This document shows positions 22,190-36,300 of a DNA stretch of 64,000 bases, one piece after another. Source of the DNA: Limonium bicolor (Eukaryota > Streptophyta > Magnoliopsida > Caryophyllales > Plumbaginaceae); the NCBI GenBank assembly GCA_023374045.1, contig CM041782.1:251247810-251311809 (forward strand), written 5' to 3'. The notes under the pieces are model-generated. The model was given only the letters and a program-made list of their open reading frames with translations. It searched no databases and was not told the origin of the DNA. Position 1 is the stretch's first letter; each line of letters opens with the position of its first letter. Position numbers and translations under genes: made by a program.

Positions 22190-25100
22190 CGGCCCCTCTG
22201 TTTTACAATTCTTTCTGTTTCAATCCTAAGTTTTACTACGACACATAATCTCCATCCTTGAATCAGTATAGCCAGCACCTGCCTGCTCTCTACATTCCCG
22301 ACTGGTGTGGTTAGGCTTGCGCACCAGAACAATCCTGGAAAAAAAAACAGCAAGGTGAGAAGGAGAGTTTCAGTTACCGCGATCTCCTCCATTCTATCTT
22401 CTTGTGTACAGAAGTTATAGCCTGTAACTTCTTCCTCTGTCTTCTCTATTTTAGTGAGTCAAGTTCCCTTGCTGAGATCATTTGGAGACCGAACAGAAGC
22501 CCAGTCAATTAGCCTCTGATCAAGGTAAGAAGATCTACTAAAAGAGCAAGATTTCTACTTCCCATAATGGTTACCGAAACTGGAACAAGTAAACTGAATG
22601 TAACTTGTGGGTTACTGTCTAGCTGAAAAGAAATTTTGGAGAGCCTACATCGTGCCAAGAACTATCAAGGGAAACAACCAAGATAAGAAGGTGAGTCATT
22701 CGTAAACACACCTAGTAACCAGAAACTAAACTGGCTGTCAAGTTCTGTGTTACCAACGAACTTGTAGTTTCTGTGTTTCGATTGTGAATCTCTCAAAAAA
22801 AAAACAGTGCATGATCAATGTGGAGTAAAGAAAATATTTAAAACCTTATGGAGGCACTTATCTAGCCATTGATACATGGGAACCCTTTTGAAGAGAAAGA
22901 AGAGCTAGACTGATCCATCGGTTGTTAGGAAATAACAGAGAAAAAAATTGTAGCAGTAGCAGCTCCATCTTCTTTTTCAGTTATACCTAGTTCCGTATTA
23001 CAAATTTCTGAGGGTGAACTCTCACTGTTTTTGGTAGTCTTGAGTCTAATACGTTATGATCTTGTAATACACCTAACTCAGTCTATATATGTGAGGATGT
23101 TGAAGAAAAGAAGTGGAAACAGATCACAACAAGAAGAAGAAAAAAGAAAAAGAAAAAAAAACAAAGAACAGATGCAACAACCTATGCTTCTGTTCTGATA
23201 AAATTTACTACCTGCGGTGAAGTTTGGTTGTGTGTGTACTTACACTGCAGAAGAAATGTGAGGTTAGGAAAGTCTAGGTTAGAAACGTAACACTCAATCA
23301 AACGCTTAACTATCTAGGTTAGTAATGTGGGGAAATTGAAAGGAAAACTAAAACTGAAGATTCTCAGAAAACAGAAGTAAGTCCTCAGTTTTGATGTTTC
23401 TGTTAGTCTTGAATTTTTGTATTTCTGCATAACTGGCACGTGATGTGGGTCAATAAACTCAAACCACTTCTAACACACCTAAATAAGGATAAGAATATCT
23501 TGGGTAAACAAAAACCCAACCTTTGCAAAATCGTGAAATAAGGAGAAAGGGAAATACAAGGAGCTAGTTTCTGTTTTAGGAATTCTGATTTCAGTAACAC
23601 CGACAGTGTTGTCCTAGTTCATCTGCAAACCTAGGAACCACTAAACATCAAGATAATGATGAGAACCAACTAATACCTTGGGACTGAGATCAGAAGAAGA
23701 AGAAAGGAAAACTGGTGTAAGAAAGAACTCAAAACCTGAAATTTACACTTCTGTGTAATTGGTTCCAGAAGCTTGGTAGATGCTAAATCGATTAGCTGAG
23801 TATCCTAAGAACTCTGTAACACATTGCATTAAGAGTGATAAGCTGGGGGAAAAAGGTTCAGGAACCAGGGGACACGATAGAAGGGAATCAGTCAATTTTT
23901 CATTTCTGTTTTCTGTAACAGCATAGCCCAGCTTCTGTGTGGAGAGTTTCTGAGGAATGTCCTGAATGATTGAGGATTTGTTGTGAGGTAAAGTCAGAGT
24001 AGACCATTAGCTGATTGGGTAACTAATTCAAAAAAAAAGGGGAGTTAAATGAGTGAACTATAAGAGAAACAGAAAAGTAGAGAAACACCAGTTTCAGATT
24101 TCAGTTTTATTCAGTTTCAGTTTTTCTCACCAGAACCGTGTCAGGCCATTTCTGCATCTGTAACAAGCTGCCTTGGGTTGTTCTTAAGTTTAAAGGTCTG
24201 ATAAGATGTTAACTGAGTGGGTACAACAGCTATGAAGAGTTGTAAATAAGTTTAGAAAATAGGCAGAAAGCAAATTTAAGAGAAATTGTCGGTTCCTGAC
24301 TATAGTTCAATTCCAGAAGTTTTATGTTTCTGTATAGATCTGTTACAGAAGATAAAAGTGTTGCAGTGGTTTGTTAAGAGTTTAAAACTATACTGAGACA
24401 CATAAATGAATCATTAATTAAAGTTAGAAACACTGTGGGGAAGGTGGAAATCGAAGTAAACAGAAAAGAAGAAAGGACAAGAGATGGTACACTGATTTCA
24501 GGTTATAGATTTTCAGTACTAGGGTACTTCTGTATAACCCCATTTTCAGAGGAGTTAAGGAGGTTGAAGTGACATTGACTGGGATCTAGCACGTTTCTAA
24601 AACACTTTAGTAGGTGGACATGTTCTTGGGAGTAGTAGGAATAACTAGTGGTTTAACAGCAGGAATCGAAAAGAGATATACAAGTTGAGTTTCAGATTTT
24701 CCAACAACAGGTTGTTTTGGTTTTATTGTGTACAGGAGCTGTATTGATGTGTTAATGGATTGAGAGTGAACTTAGAACTTTGTGAGTAACTTAGCTAAGA
24801 GTGTGAACACGTGGGAGAAACAGGAAGTCAGTTTGGTGAGTAAACAAAAAGGGCTAGAAGAGTAGATAATAGAAAGTAATTTCTGGTTTCAGTTTTTCTT
24901 CCTGAAACTTGTGCTCTCTGTGTAACCGCATTACAGAGGGCTTACAAGGGCAGTATTGAATGGTAATCAATCCTAAAACTTAACTAATACACTCAAGAAA
25001 GATACAAGCACTTTAGAGAAAAATTAGAGGCTAGAATAATTCACCATCTGAAAGAACCAAACAGAAACACAACTTCTGTTTTGGGTTTTGTCTCTCTTCC

Positions 25101-25330
25101 TGTAACTGTGTTTCTGTACAGCTGAAGCAATAATGTCATAAGAGCTTTGTATTGGTTATTATTTAACATACAACCCAGCCATTTCACCTAAGTGGATCTG
25201 TAGGAAATTGGGATGGGATTAGAAGCTGATAACCAAACTGCAAGGGAAAGAATGAAGAGGTTTGACACTGGATGTAGTTTCTGTTCAGATTGTTGGTGTT
25301 TCTGTATAATGAAGTACAGTAGAAGAGTGA
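22190..25330 (+). repeat. Degenerate ~190-220 bp repeat array inside LTR b
   Basis: About 15-17 diverged units (counted by eye), each with a CAGAAAC-type arm, an ACTTCTGTTTT or TTTCAGTTTT centre and a TTTCTGTAACAG or TTTCTGTACAG arm. Some units still fold: ACAGAAACAC at 25061 pairs with GTGTTTCTGT near 25108. Equivalent arrays lie at about 10860-13290 (partial) and 34190-37330. It sits where the other families have short hairpin arrays. Confidence 0.65.
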
Positions 25331-27561
25331 CTGTTAAAAGGGGGATTCAGATACCATGTAGTTGCAAAGTTATAAAGTATGGTGAATGCGGTATGACCTA
25401 ACGTAAGTGGTAAAGATTAGAATGTTGAGAGTATGGGGTTTGATGAGAAATGGAGTCGATATATGTGTACACTACCGGTAATTATGACAAGGATTATAAA
25501 ACCTTGAGTTATAATCTGTCACAAGTTTTGATGTCATAGGATTTAGTATCTACGACATGTGATAAGTATGTGATTATATTGTGACCAATGAGAATTATAT
25601 GATAAAGAACACAAGTGTATCATATGTGTACCTTATTTTCGGTACATACATATAACTACCAAAACTATATTTATAAAGTTAAATGACACATAAAATGTCA
25701 TGTTATATGACATTATGAAATAAGTGTAACGCTAAACAATATTATGTGATCCAAACCATAGTTACTAAAACTGTCATACTGAGTGTATGTGTATATGTAA
25801 ATACACGTCAAGGATAAAGGTATAAATTATAGTATACCATGACGTAAAAACACTATAGTTAATATACGATTTTGATAGGATAAACAACCTTGAATGAAAA
25901 ATAACAAGTGCATAATGTGAGATTCCATACCCCAATGTAAACCGAGTACTAACTCACACTACGAGTAAGGAGCTTAAAGATAACGAAACCGGAACTCATA
26001 GCAGTTGTATTACTGGGGTTACAGACATTATTAGGAAATACCGAATCGTACTGTCATGTGGATTGACATATAGCGTTCTTCGTATTGTTAGATCGCCTGT
26101 CAGACGTGCGCGCTCGAGGAAGCTTAGAGGCCTACACTACGCGACCGTGACACGGTGTACGGTATGTAAAGGGATTTGATCCGAGTTGTCCTGAGGAATT
26201 CCTCGGGCTCGGATTTGTTTGATAAATAACTTGTGTGAATGTATGTATGTGATGTATGCATGTGTATGATGCGTAGTAATGTTCATTGCATTATTTACTT
26301 ATGCACGAACGTCCTACGGGACTAATACTACGTCGACTATAGATCGACTTATACAAAACTACATATGCGAAATGTGTGATTGTGACCACTATTGCTTGAC
26401 TTAATACGCTAAGTATTACAAGTACGTAGTTATAACCTAAGTAAAATACTTAGGAACGGGACACGACATTGTCGGTCTCTAGAGCTTTGACTCGAAAGTA
26501 AATGTTACCTAGAATAATTCTAGGCATGCGTAAGACCCATAGGGCAGCCAATAAATTAAGTGATGTACTCCATAACAAAAACTGTAACTGACTATCTAAC
26601 TAACAAAGCTAACAGTGGAGTGTGAATGAATGTGATGATGTACCTTAATCCAGACAGTCACTGGCTGCTGGTCGCGCGTAGAGATCTCTTGGGATATCCC
26701 GTATCGGGTTTTCCCTAGTTAAATTCTGATCGAGCCTAGATAGATCGTCAGGCGGAGTGTGCTACCGTTGGCACCAGGCCCTTGGCCACCTAAATGGACG
26801 CCTTTACAAAGGCAAAGTGAATAAGTCCCAGAGTCTTCGGATGATCAGGGCAGTGAGCACCTTTGTGTGTACGTGGGACTACTGTCCAAGTGAGTATATT
26901 TCGGGTTGTCCTAACTGACGCCCGACTGTGCTAATCTAACAAACGATATGTGAAGGCCTGGAGGGCCGAGTGATGTACTATGTGATGATGTTAACATGCG
27001 ATGAATGAGTTCTCAATACCATTGTATTGTATGATGTATGACAGTAATGTGTGTATATATATATGACTGATTGGATTGGATGAATGATTATATAATCATG
27101 CATGTTGTTACAGTATTATCATATTTGTAAAATGACAAAGCATGAAATCAATCTAATATCAAGACGGTTAAAAATGACAAGTGACCAATAGGGTCCAGAT
27201 CCGGCATACTCAGCGTCTATCGCTGATACTACACTTATTGCGCAGGTTGCTGAACCCGTTGAAGCCGAAGTGCGGGATTGGGTAGTTAGGACATTGTGAG
27301 ATTTGGATTATGTTTAGATGCTCATAGTAGTTGTGCTTTTGATACTTAGATAGAAATGTAGACGGTATCTCGTTGTCACTGCGGATTGTATTTTTATGTT
27401 TAATTTTGTTAAGATGATGTACTGCTACATCACTCGTATGGGCGAGTGGTGGCAAGTAACACCCATGTGAGTTCTATTACTGTAATTACTTCCGCTGTGA
27501 GACGCCTTTATTTCCTGTTCACGTGAGCGACTATTACGTAATTGTTAGGAGGGGTGTTACA

Positions 27562-30500
27562 AAAGTGGTATCAGAGCGGAGTACCGCTCTGATGACAGAT
27601 ACTAGTTAGACAGTGAGCTTAGGATTTGGGAAACTTGGGAAACGTTTGTGAGGTACGAAACGTCTGTGTCTTAATGAAATTATGTGTTGGCAGAGCCTTT
27701 GGCCTGCAAGTGTTCCCATGGGGCACATAAAAGAGTTAATTGTATTACGGTGTGTTATTGAGAAGACGAACGGTAATACCGACAGCTAGTGGTGTGTGAG
27801 CCAGGAAGCTGACCAAGGGCATAAAGGCCCTGGAATATCACCCCTGTTAAGGTCCAGCTGAGAGCTCAGCCAGGAGGAGACACAAACGTCATGAGTACAT
27901 TGGCGACAGTCCACTTTCATGTGGAAGTCCAATACGAACTACCGCCGACAGTACCCCTCCCGCCACAACCCAATGGGTATAATACAACTAAGAAATAAAA
28001 TCCCCGATATAGGGAAAAGGGCTACCAAGCCCAACAGATGTCTAAACACTCTCGTAGCGAATGAAAAATTCCTGCTCCTGTAACGTTAATACAACCTCAA
28101 TGTCATACCTCCATTGATGACCAAGCGCCGTATCAATAGACACTGCCAGAGGCGAGCGTCACTACTACTATACATCGGGGAGGTCACCCAAGAACATCAG
28201 GGCAAGCGGACCGGGAGCACCATGAACTTCGCGAGACCGTCGCCCGTAATGGGACCTTTAACCACTAAACTGTAAAAAGAAATTATCTTGAGAATGTGGA
28301 GGAACCTTGTGAGAATACCACCCTGTTATGTTCAAACTTCAATCCTAAACTTGTGAGCACACAATACAGTGACACTAGGACCCTGTCGTGACGGTACCTC
28401 GTAGGGAGACAAAGTCCAAATGTTTACGCTATTATAAATACAATGTGAGGGAGGACTTGATTATTCTAATGACAATATGGTCAGGAAAATTTCCCAAATC
28501 CAAATATCTTCTTATTCATGAACAATCTTTCTAACAGTGCTTAAACGACCAATGCAGCAGTGAGACAAACAAGTCGAGAACCGACAACTCTACCTGCATG
28601 GTGCGCTCCACGCCACTGCAAGCGCTGATTTAAACAATGTACCAGTAATTTCGTCTACCCCGCGCACTTGCCACTGCAAGTGCTGCAAACAATTACACTG
28701 CAGTTACCACTGCTATTATCGTTACAACGAATACTGTAAACTGTGTAGACCTATGGTACGACACCATGGCTACCAACAATCACCAAACAATTGTACACCT
28801 CTAGTATAAACTACATAACTACAATTGTTACGATAAACCACTAAGATATGAGGACTACAACCTCTGAAAGACCTGACGAGTCCGGCTAATGTAATAAAAA
28901 GGGCACACCAGCCCATAACAAATTATATCTACTAAACGAGAACGAATGCAATGACACAGGCTGAGAGCCAGATAACATAATGTAATTATCAAAGCATTCA
29001 ATGGCTGAATGGAAGTGGACGGTGAAACCTGATTCTCGGGGATCAAGGGAAAACCAACCACAAATTGGGGTGAAAGGCTAGTGCAACACTGGTGCTGATA
29101 ACACCAGAGTCGTATGACTCCTGAAACTCTTCACAAGTTGCCAACATTAATCATAGTAAGGATAAACAAAACTGCAGTATCCTAGTTACAAACAACTAGC
29201 AAAGGAAACTTGCGATTAACAGTTACGTTGTATATATATTAAAACATACAAATAAAACTATGAAGAAAATACGATCGTATAACGATCGCTGCCATACAAT
29301 TTCCAACTATATCGTATGCGCAGTATTTATATTTATTCACTTACATTTATATCTCATGATTTATTCTCTTATACCTTATGACACATTTTCATCATCATCT
29401 TAATGTAAGATGATTATTCGATTTGATGCATTATATTATGCAACTTATATTAAGAATTTTATCTTAATATCTTGTCACATTTCAGGACATATATTTTATT
29501 CCTAAGGTCTATTTTATATTAACCTTAGGTTATAAATTCCATTTTCTCATTACATATACTATAACCCATACTTTTAATAAAACTATATTATTGCCAAAAG
29601 GCATGTACATCAAAATTCTTACTTCCATCAACTCCTAATACTTTTCCATTATTTCAGTATTGCCACATATTTAATAACTGTTATACACATCATATGTTAT
29701 AACATTTTAACTTTAGAATAAATGTAACTTATAGTTTACTAACTATATTCATGTATACGCCAACACGTGATGAACACAAGAGAATTAGTAAAGCGTATCA
29801 GTCCACTGATGGACCAAGAGTGAAAAGAACAATTCTACCGTAATACGGCCATTACCAATACCTTCGCAACAATGAACGCGAATCAACACTGAACACACGA
29901 ATAATTACCACCTCTGAGCACTACCGTACCCATGAGTGCCTATACTGTTTGTACAATTACAACTAATCAACATCAAGATCAAGTTTATATGTATTGTCAT
30001 AATCATACTAATTATAAAACAAGTTCTAAGTAGAAGAAGGGCTACCGCCATGGGCGTCCCGTCATGTAAAGAAGATGATAAATATCAAAAAAAGTAGAAG
30101 ACATGTCGTTTACTACTGTGACGACTGTCAGTGATGAAGGAATGTGTAAATTGAATCATTGATGACCATCTAAATCAATATTACAGAAAAACACAAAACC
30201 AAACGCTAAATAGCGTAAATAAGCAAGTACCTAATGTACAAACAAAGGGCACAAACTCAGGAGACTGGAACACCGACTCCGGTTACTTTCCAGGTATACT
30301 ACTAACATAACAATGTCTAAGTTAATATATGAAGCAAAGAGCTACGGTACATACCGTAAGCAATGGGAATAACAATGATGAATTACTAACAGGCGCCATA
30401 ACCGCGCACCTGAAATATAAATAACTGCAGTTACAAGTAACTAGCACTAAACAATAAGTAACAACAAAGACATTACTTACTAGCTGAACACCAGGAGTAT

Positions 30501-33307
30501 ATACCAGCATGTAATGCTAATCACTATAGTGATAAATGTTTAGTCCTAATGGACAAACCTAATCTTATGAGAAGTGGCATACCCTTTGAGGATGCAGTAC
30601 CATCAATGAGAATGATTGGAAAGTGAAGAGCCAATTGCTCAAGCAATCATACAATCTATAATACACCATTAAACGGGAGAAAGAACGCGTATAAATACCC
30701 AAGTATGAGAACTTACCCCCCGCCGTATCGGGGAGCATAGGTAAAACATATGATAATGATTAAAACTGGAGGAACGAGACTACATGTATGTACTCATGGA
30801 GATCAAGATAGAGAACTGACATTGCTACCTCAGCACCATATTACTAAAACGATTGCAACCATACAGAACGAATCAAAGTTTAACGTTCAACTGGTTAGCA
30901 ACCAAGTGCTACCACTAATATGTTACTAAGGACATGAGTCCAGGGAACAAAAATAACGTTCCAACCACCTCACCACCATACTGCTAGAACATTAGAATCT
31001 ACGACAAGATAACCAACATTGCGGACCAATCAACATCAAACTACTACAAGGACATCCATCAAAAGGGAGATTGACAATAGAATACTTCACAATAGTCGTG
31101 TGACGGACGCTACCAGTTTACTAAACGAGACATGGGACGACCGCACTCCGATAGGAGCATGTGGGCCTGACAGACTTATTTATAGGTTAGTCAGGTAAGT
31201 AGTAATGTATCAGTATGGTACCCCATGCATGTAGACAAGTAGTGTTAGGAATACGAGAAGTAGTCAACTCCGTACTACGGACAGTGATGCAGACTACCTC
31301 GAAGATGGACGAGAAGAGCCGCAGTTAAACAAACGGGCTAGAGAAACCAAGAACCTACAACACAGAGTAGCAGACGATACACATTGAAGACGGGGAGATC
31401 CTTCGAAGATGACGAGGCAGACGACAGAAACAAGAAACCACTACATGGACGAACAATACATAGACCCCTCATAAGGATAATACAAGTTCTTGCAATCCAG
31501 AGGAATCTACCAAATGATGTGAACATAAACGCGTGACTACGCAATGATGAGAGACAAGCTAAATGCTAGCAGATACCTTAAGAAGGAATAATGGACTTGG
31601 AATGTACCACTCACATGATGATTCGCTCATCTTATCTGTTTGACTCTTTAGATATTAGCTACTGAGAGTTTACGCCTCTACACTCTGTGGGACTGAGTGT
31701 TTTGGTATTGCACTTGTGCAGTTATTAATCTAGTAGAAATACAGAAAGATGCAATGGATATCAACAAGAGTGTGTATCAAAGAACTACAACAGTGTATTA
31801 CTCTGGAACAAAACCACCAGGAGACACGGATGACAATCATCAACTACGTGGACATGTAGGCTGGTACGTCTTGGTATTACAAAGACAAGTGCAAAGAGCA
31901 CCAAGTACTAACAAGAGCAAATGTCATATTATACCTCAAACTGAATATCAGTGGGAAAAGACACACGAATGTATGCTAGTGATCCAAATAAGAGGATACA
32001 CAGTAATGAAAAGAGGAAATTGAGCCTATGTTCATGGGTCTGCACCTCATACAGAGCGAGTGGGCCCATTAGAACGAACTTGGAAGAGAGCACAAATACG
32101 TGCCTCACCCTTTATATATATATTTAAGAGCCCGAAGGGGCTAGAGTTATACCCGTCTCTCTGATATGAGAATAATCTACTCCAAAGGTGAAAACACCAC
32201 ATGAGAGTTAGAGAACTCTATGTGAACCAAGTATCCAGCGCTCCTTGTGGAGCGGCTGTCGAATACTTGGGGGGTACGGGGGCGTAACCCTTTTTAAGGG
32301 GGGTAGAGCCTCTTGGCTGTGCACATGTTTGCACTAAATTCTGTTATTTCGTATGCGGGGCATACAATAGTTGTGGGTATGTGGGGCATACGATGTTGAT
32401 TGTTGGACGTTGTTTGTGATGTTGTTTGTTCATTTTGTTGGCGTTGTTGGGTACGCGGGGCGTGCGTGGTTAATTTGTTGGTGTGAGATGTGCACTCGTA
32501 TGTATGAATTTGATGAAATACTTATTGGCGTGTTTACACCCAGGTGTGGTACTTTCTTTAGGATACTGTGATAATTATATATTGTTGTACCTGATAGATT
32601 GATTACTTAGGGTATCGCTTAGATACGAAACGTATAATTAGATACGAAACGTATAATTAGATGCGAAACGTATAATTAGATACGAAATGTGGAATGGTGA
32701 TATGGTATGACACCTCGGGGAGGTTGTCAGAATTGGTAGAACTGATAGGAAATGATGGTGCTGATGGATCACCAATATCCATATATGTTTGAATTAACGC
32801 CACAATAAAGGGCTATGTGCGGTATTAGCACAACACGATATACGTAAATGATATATCACCTAGATATACATTATGGGATTATAAGGGTAGTTACTAATAC
32901 ACCTATTTAAGTAAGCGACTTCGGGACATACGTGTACTAATTGATTATCACGTGTGTCTGTATGTGTATCTGTATGCGGGGCATACGTGTTTTGTGTTGT
33001 TGGTAGGTTGTTTGCGCATTGCGCATATGTGTATGTGGTGAACATGTATGTAAGTATCCTACGAGATACTCGGATGTATGAATTGTTTGCGCATTGCGCA
33101 CATGTTTATGTTGTGAACATGTATGAATGATTGACGATTGTTATATATATATATATAAATATGTGTACACTCCGTATGAATTCAGTTCAATTGTATCGTT
33201 TAGATATCGTCACATCAAATAGATGTGCACCATGGCCATATGGGTAGTTGTTATAAATCACTCGAGAAAGACGACTTCGGGACGAAGTCTCCTTAAGGGG
33301 GGTAGAC
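27562..33307 (+). mobile_element. Non-coding internal region of the family 3 element, copy 2
   Basis: About 5.75 kb, nearly identical to 15525-21300, with the same order of hairpins, blocks and repeats: long stem-loop 32227-32270, internal polypurine tract 32296-32308, 19-bp repeats from 32619. Differences from copy 1 are mostly one- to few-base indels. No gag or pol frame. It ends with its own polypurine tract at 33295-33307. Confidence 0.9.
27566..27577 (+). other. Primer-binding site for initiator tRNA-Met
   Basis: TGGTATCAGAGC four bases after the end of LTR b, again inside the ATCAGAGCGG/CCGCTCTGAT hairpin. Confidence 0.9.
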
Positions 33308-36300
33308 TGAAATATCCCTAAGTAATTAAACGTATTTAAATATATAACTTACAACATTAAAGCATAAAATGAGTATGTACGTACATATACACCACGTTAC
33401 AAAATTATGACGTTGTATATATAATTAGAACACTACTATAAATAGTTGTACCCGTATAATGTTGTAATTAAAAACGTGACATAACGAACAGTTTATTATT
33501 ACCGTATTTACGTACATACGGATACATATGTAAATGTACATAACGTTACAAGATCATAACGTTGTACATATAACCAAAACGTGACAAATAAAAATAGTCG
33601 TATACGTATATGTATACATACAACTAGTAACGCTACATATTAATATAGTCACTTATATATACAATAAATAGGCTTAATAGGGCTGAAACAAAAAAAAAGA
33701 GCAACTATACTCTCTAGCCGGGATTCAAACCCAAGATCCCTCATATCCATCCCGAAACCTTAACCGTCTGAGCTGAGCTCGAATTCAGTCTATAACTCAC
33801 GCAAATTTAAACTAATACCAAACTCATTAAGCTGACAGAAAAGAAAGAAGCCAAACATGTCGGCTACTCCTCATTCTCCTCGATACGGTGAGATTGAGCT
33901 CAATCAAAGGAAAAAAAAAACAGAGAGACCATTCGTATTCCACACTTCAGGCGACAAGATGTGTTCTTTTCTCATCACCCATACCCCTTCTTGTAACTCG
34001 CACACCATGAACGTTCTCAAGCCTCTTTGGAACCTACAACAGCAGTAGTTTATTCTCTGAGCCATATTCTCATGTCTCTACCCGCTAGTTAAGACTCTAT
34101 CTCAGTCAAGTTTCTTTTCCTCGCTTGCATGCCCATGCCAACAGCAAGCCCAGGGACACTCATGTTTACTCCTGCGTGAAGGTAAACCAGAAACGGCCCC
34201 TCTGTTTTACAATTCTTTCTGTTTCAATCCTAAGTTTTACTACGACACATAATCTCCATCCTTGAATCAGTATAGCCAGCACCTGCCTGCTCTCTACATT
34301 CCCGACTGGTGTGGTTAGGCTTGCGCACCAGAACAATCCTGGAAAAAAAAACAGCAAGGTGAGAAGGAGAGTTTCAGTTACCGCGATCTCCTCCATTCTA
34401 TCTTCTTGTGTACAGAAGTTATAGCCTGTAACTTCTTCCTCTGTCTTCTCTATTTTAGTGAGTCAAGTTCCCTTGCTGAGATCATTTGGAGACCGAACAG
34501 AAGCCCAGTCAATTAGCCTCTGATCAAGGTAAGAAGATCTACTAAAAGAGCAAGATTTCTACTTCCCATAATGGTTACCGAAACTGGAACAAGTAAACTG
34601 AATGTAACTTGTGGGTTACTGTCTAGCTGAAAAGAAATTTTGGAGAGCCTACATCGTGCCAAGAACTATCAAGGGAAACAACCAAGATAAGAAGGTGAGT
34701 CATTCGTAAACACACCTAGTAACCAGAAACTAAACTGGCTGTCAAGTTCTGTGTTACCAACGAACTTGTAGTTTCTGTGTTTCGATTGTGAATCTCTCAA
34801 AAAAAAACAGTGCATGATCAATGTGGAGTAAAGAAAATATTTAAAACCTTATGGAGGCACTTATCTAGCCATTGATACATGGGAACCCTTTTGAAGAGAA
34901 AGAAGAGCTAGACTGATCCATCGGTTGTTAGGAAATAACAGAGAAAAAAATCTGTAGCAGCTCCATCTTCTTTTTCAGTTATACCTAGTTCCGTATTACA
35001 AATTTCTGAGGGTGAACTCTCACTGTTTTTGGTAGTCTTGAGTCTAATACGTTATGATCTTGTAATACACCTAACTCAGTCTATATATGTGAGGATGTTG
35101 AAGAAAAGAAGTGGAAACAGATCACAACAAGAAGAAAAAAGAAAAAGAAAAAAAAACAAAGAACAGATGCAACAACCTATGCTTCTGTTCTGATAAAATT
35201 TACTACCTGCGGTGAAGTTTGGTTGTGTGTGACTTACACTGCAGAAGAAATGTGAGGTTAGGAAAGTCTAGGTTAGAAACGTAACACTCAATCAAACGCT
35301 TAACTATCTAGGTTAGTAATGTGGGGAAATTGAAAGGAAAACTAAAACTGAAGATTCTCAGAAAACAGAAGTAAGTCCTCAGTTTTGATGTTTCTGTTAG
35401 TCTTGAATTTTTGTATTTCTGCATAACTGGCACGTGATGTGGGTCAATAAACTCAAACCACTTCTAACACACCTAAATAAGGATAAGAATATCTTGGGTA
35501 AACAAAAACCCAACCTTTGCAAAATCGTGAAATAAGGAGAAAGGGAAATACAAGGAGCTAGTTTCTGTTTTAGGAATTCTGATTTCAGTAACACCGACAG
35601 TGTTGTCCTAGTTCATCTGCAAACCTAGGAACCACTAAACATCAAGATAATGATGAGAACCAACTAATACCTTGGGACTGAGATCAGAAGAAGAAGAAAG
35701 GAAAACTGGTGTAAGAAAGAACTCAAAACCTGAAATTTACACTTCTGTGTAATTGGTTCCAGAAGCTTGGTAGATGCTAAATCGATTAGCTGAGTATCCT
35801 AAGAACTCTGTAACACATTGCATTAAGAGTGATAAGCTGGGGGAAAAAGGTTCAGGAACCAGGGGACACGATAGAAGGGAATCAGTCAATTTTTCATTTC
35901 TGTTTTCTGTAACAGCATAGCCCAGCTTCTGTGTGGAGAGTTTCTGAGGAATGTCCTGAATGATTGAGGATTTGTTGTGAGGTAAAGTCAGAGTAGACCA
36001 TTAGCTGATTGGGTAACTAATTCAAAAAAAAAGGGGAGTTAAATGAGTGAACTATAAGAGAAACAGAAAAGTAGAGAAACACCAGTTTCAGATTTCAGTT
36101 TTATTCAGTTTCAGTTTTTCTCACCAGAACCGTGTCAGGCCATTTCTGCATCTGTAACAAGCTGCCTTGGGTTGTTCTTAAGTTTAAAGGTCTGATAAGA
36201 TGTTAACTGAGTGGGTACAACAGCTATGAAGAGTTGTAAATAAGTTTAGAAAATAGGCAGAAAGCAAATTTAAGAGAAATTGTCGGTTCCTGACTATAGT

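Larger units (their letters stand above)
21301..27561 (+). mobile_element. Family 3 LTR, copy b (complete, 6.26 kb)
   Basis: From TGAAATACCCCTAAG to GGGGTGTTACA. It has both a polypurine tract before it and a PBS after it, so it serves as 3' LTR of copy 1 and 5' LTR of copy 2. At 6261 bp it is much longer than the other LTRs here, chiefly because of a ~3 kb degenerate array (about 22190-25330). A tRNA-like sequence lies at 21691-21774 on the minus strand. Confidence 0.95.
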
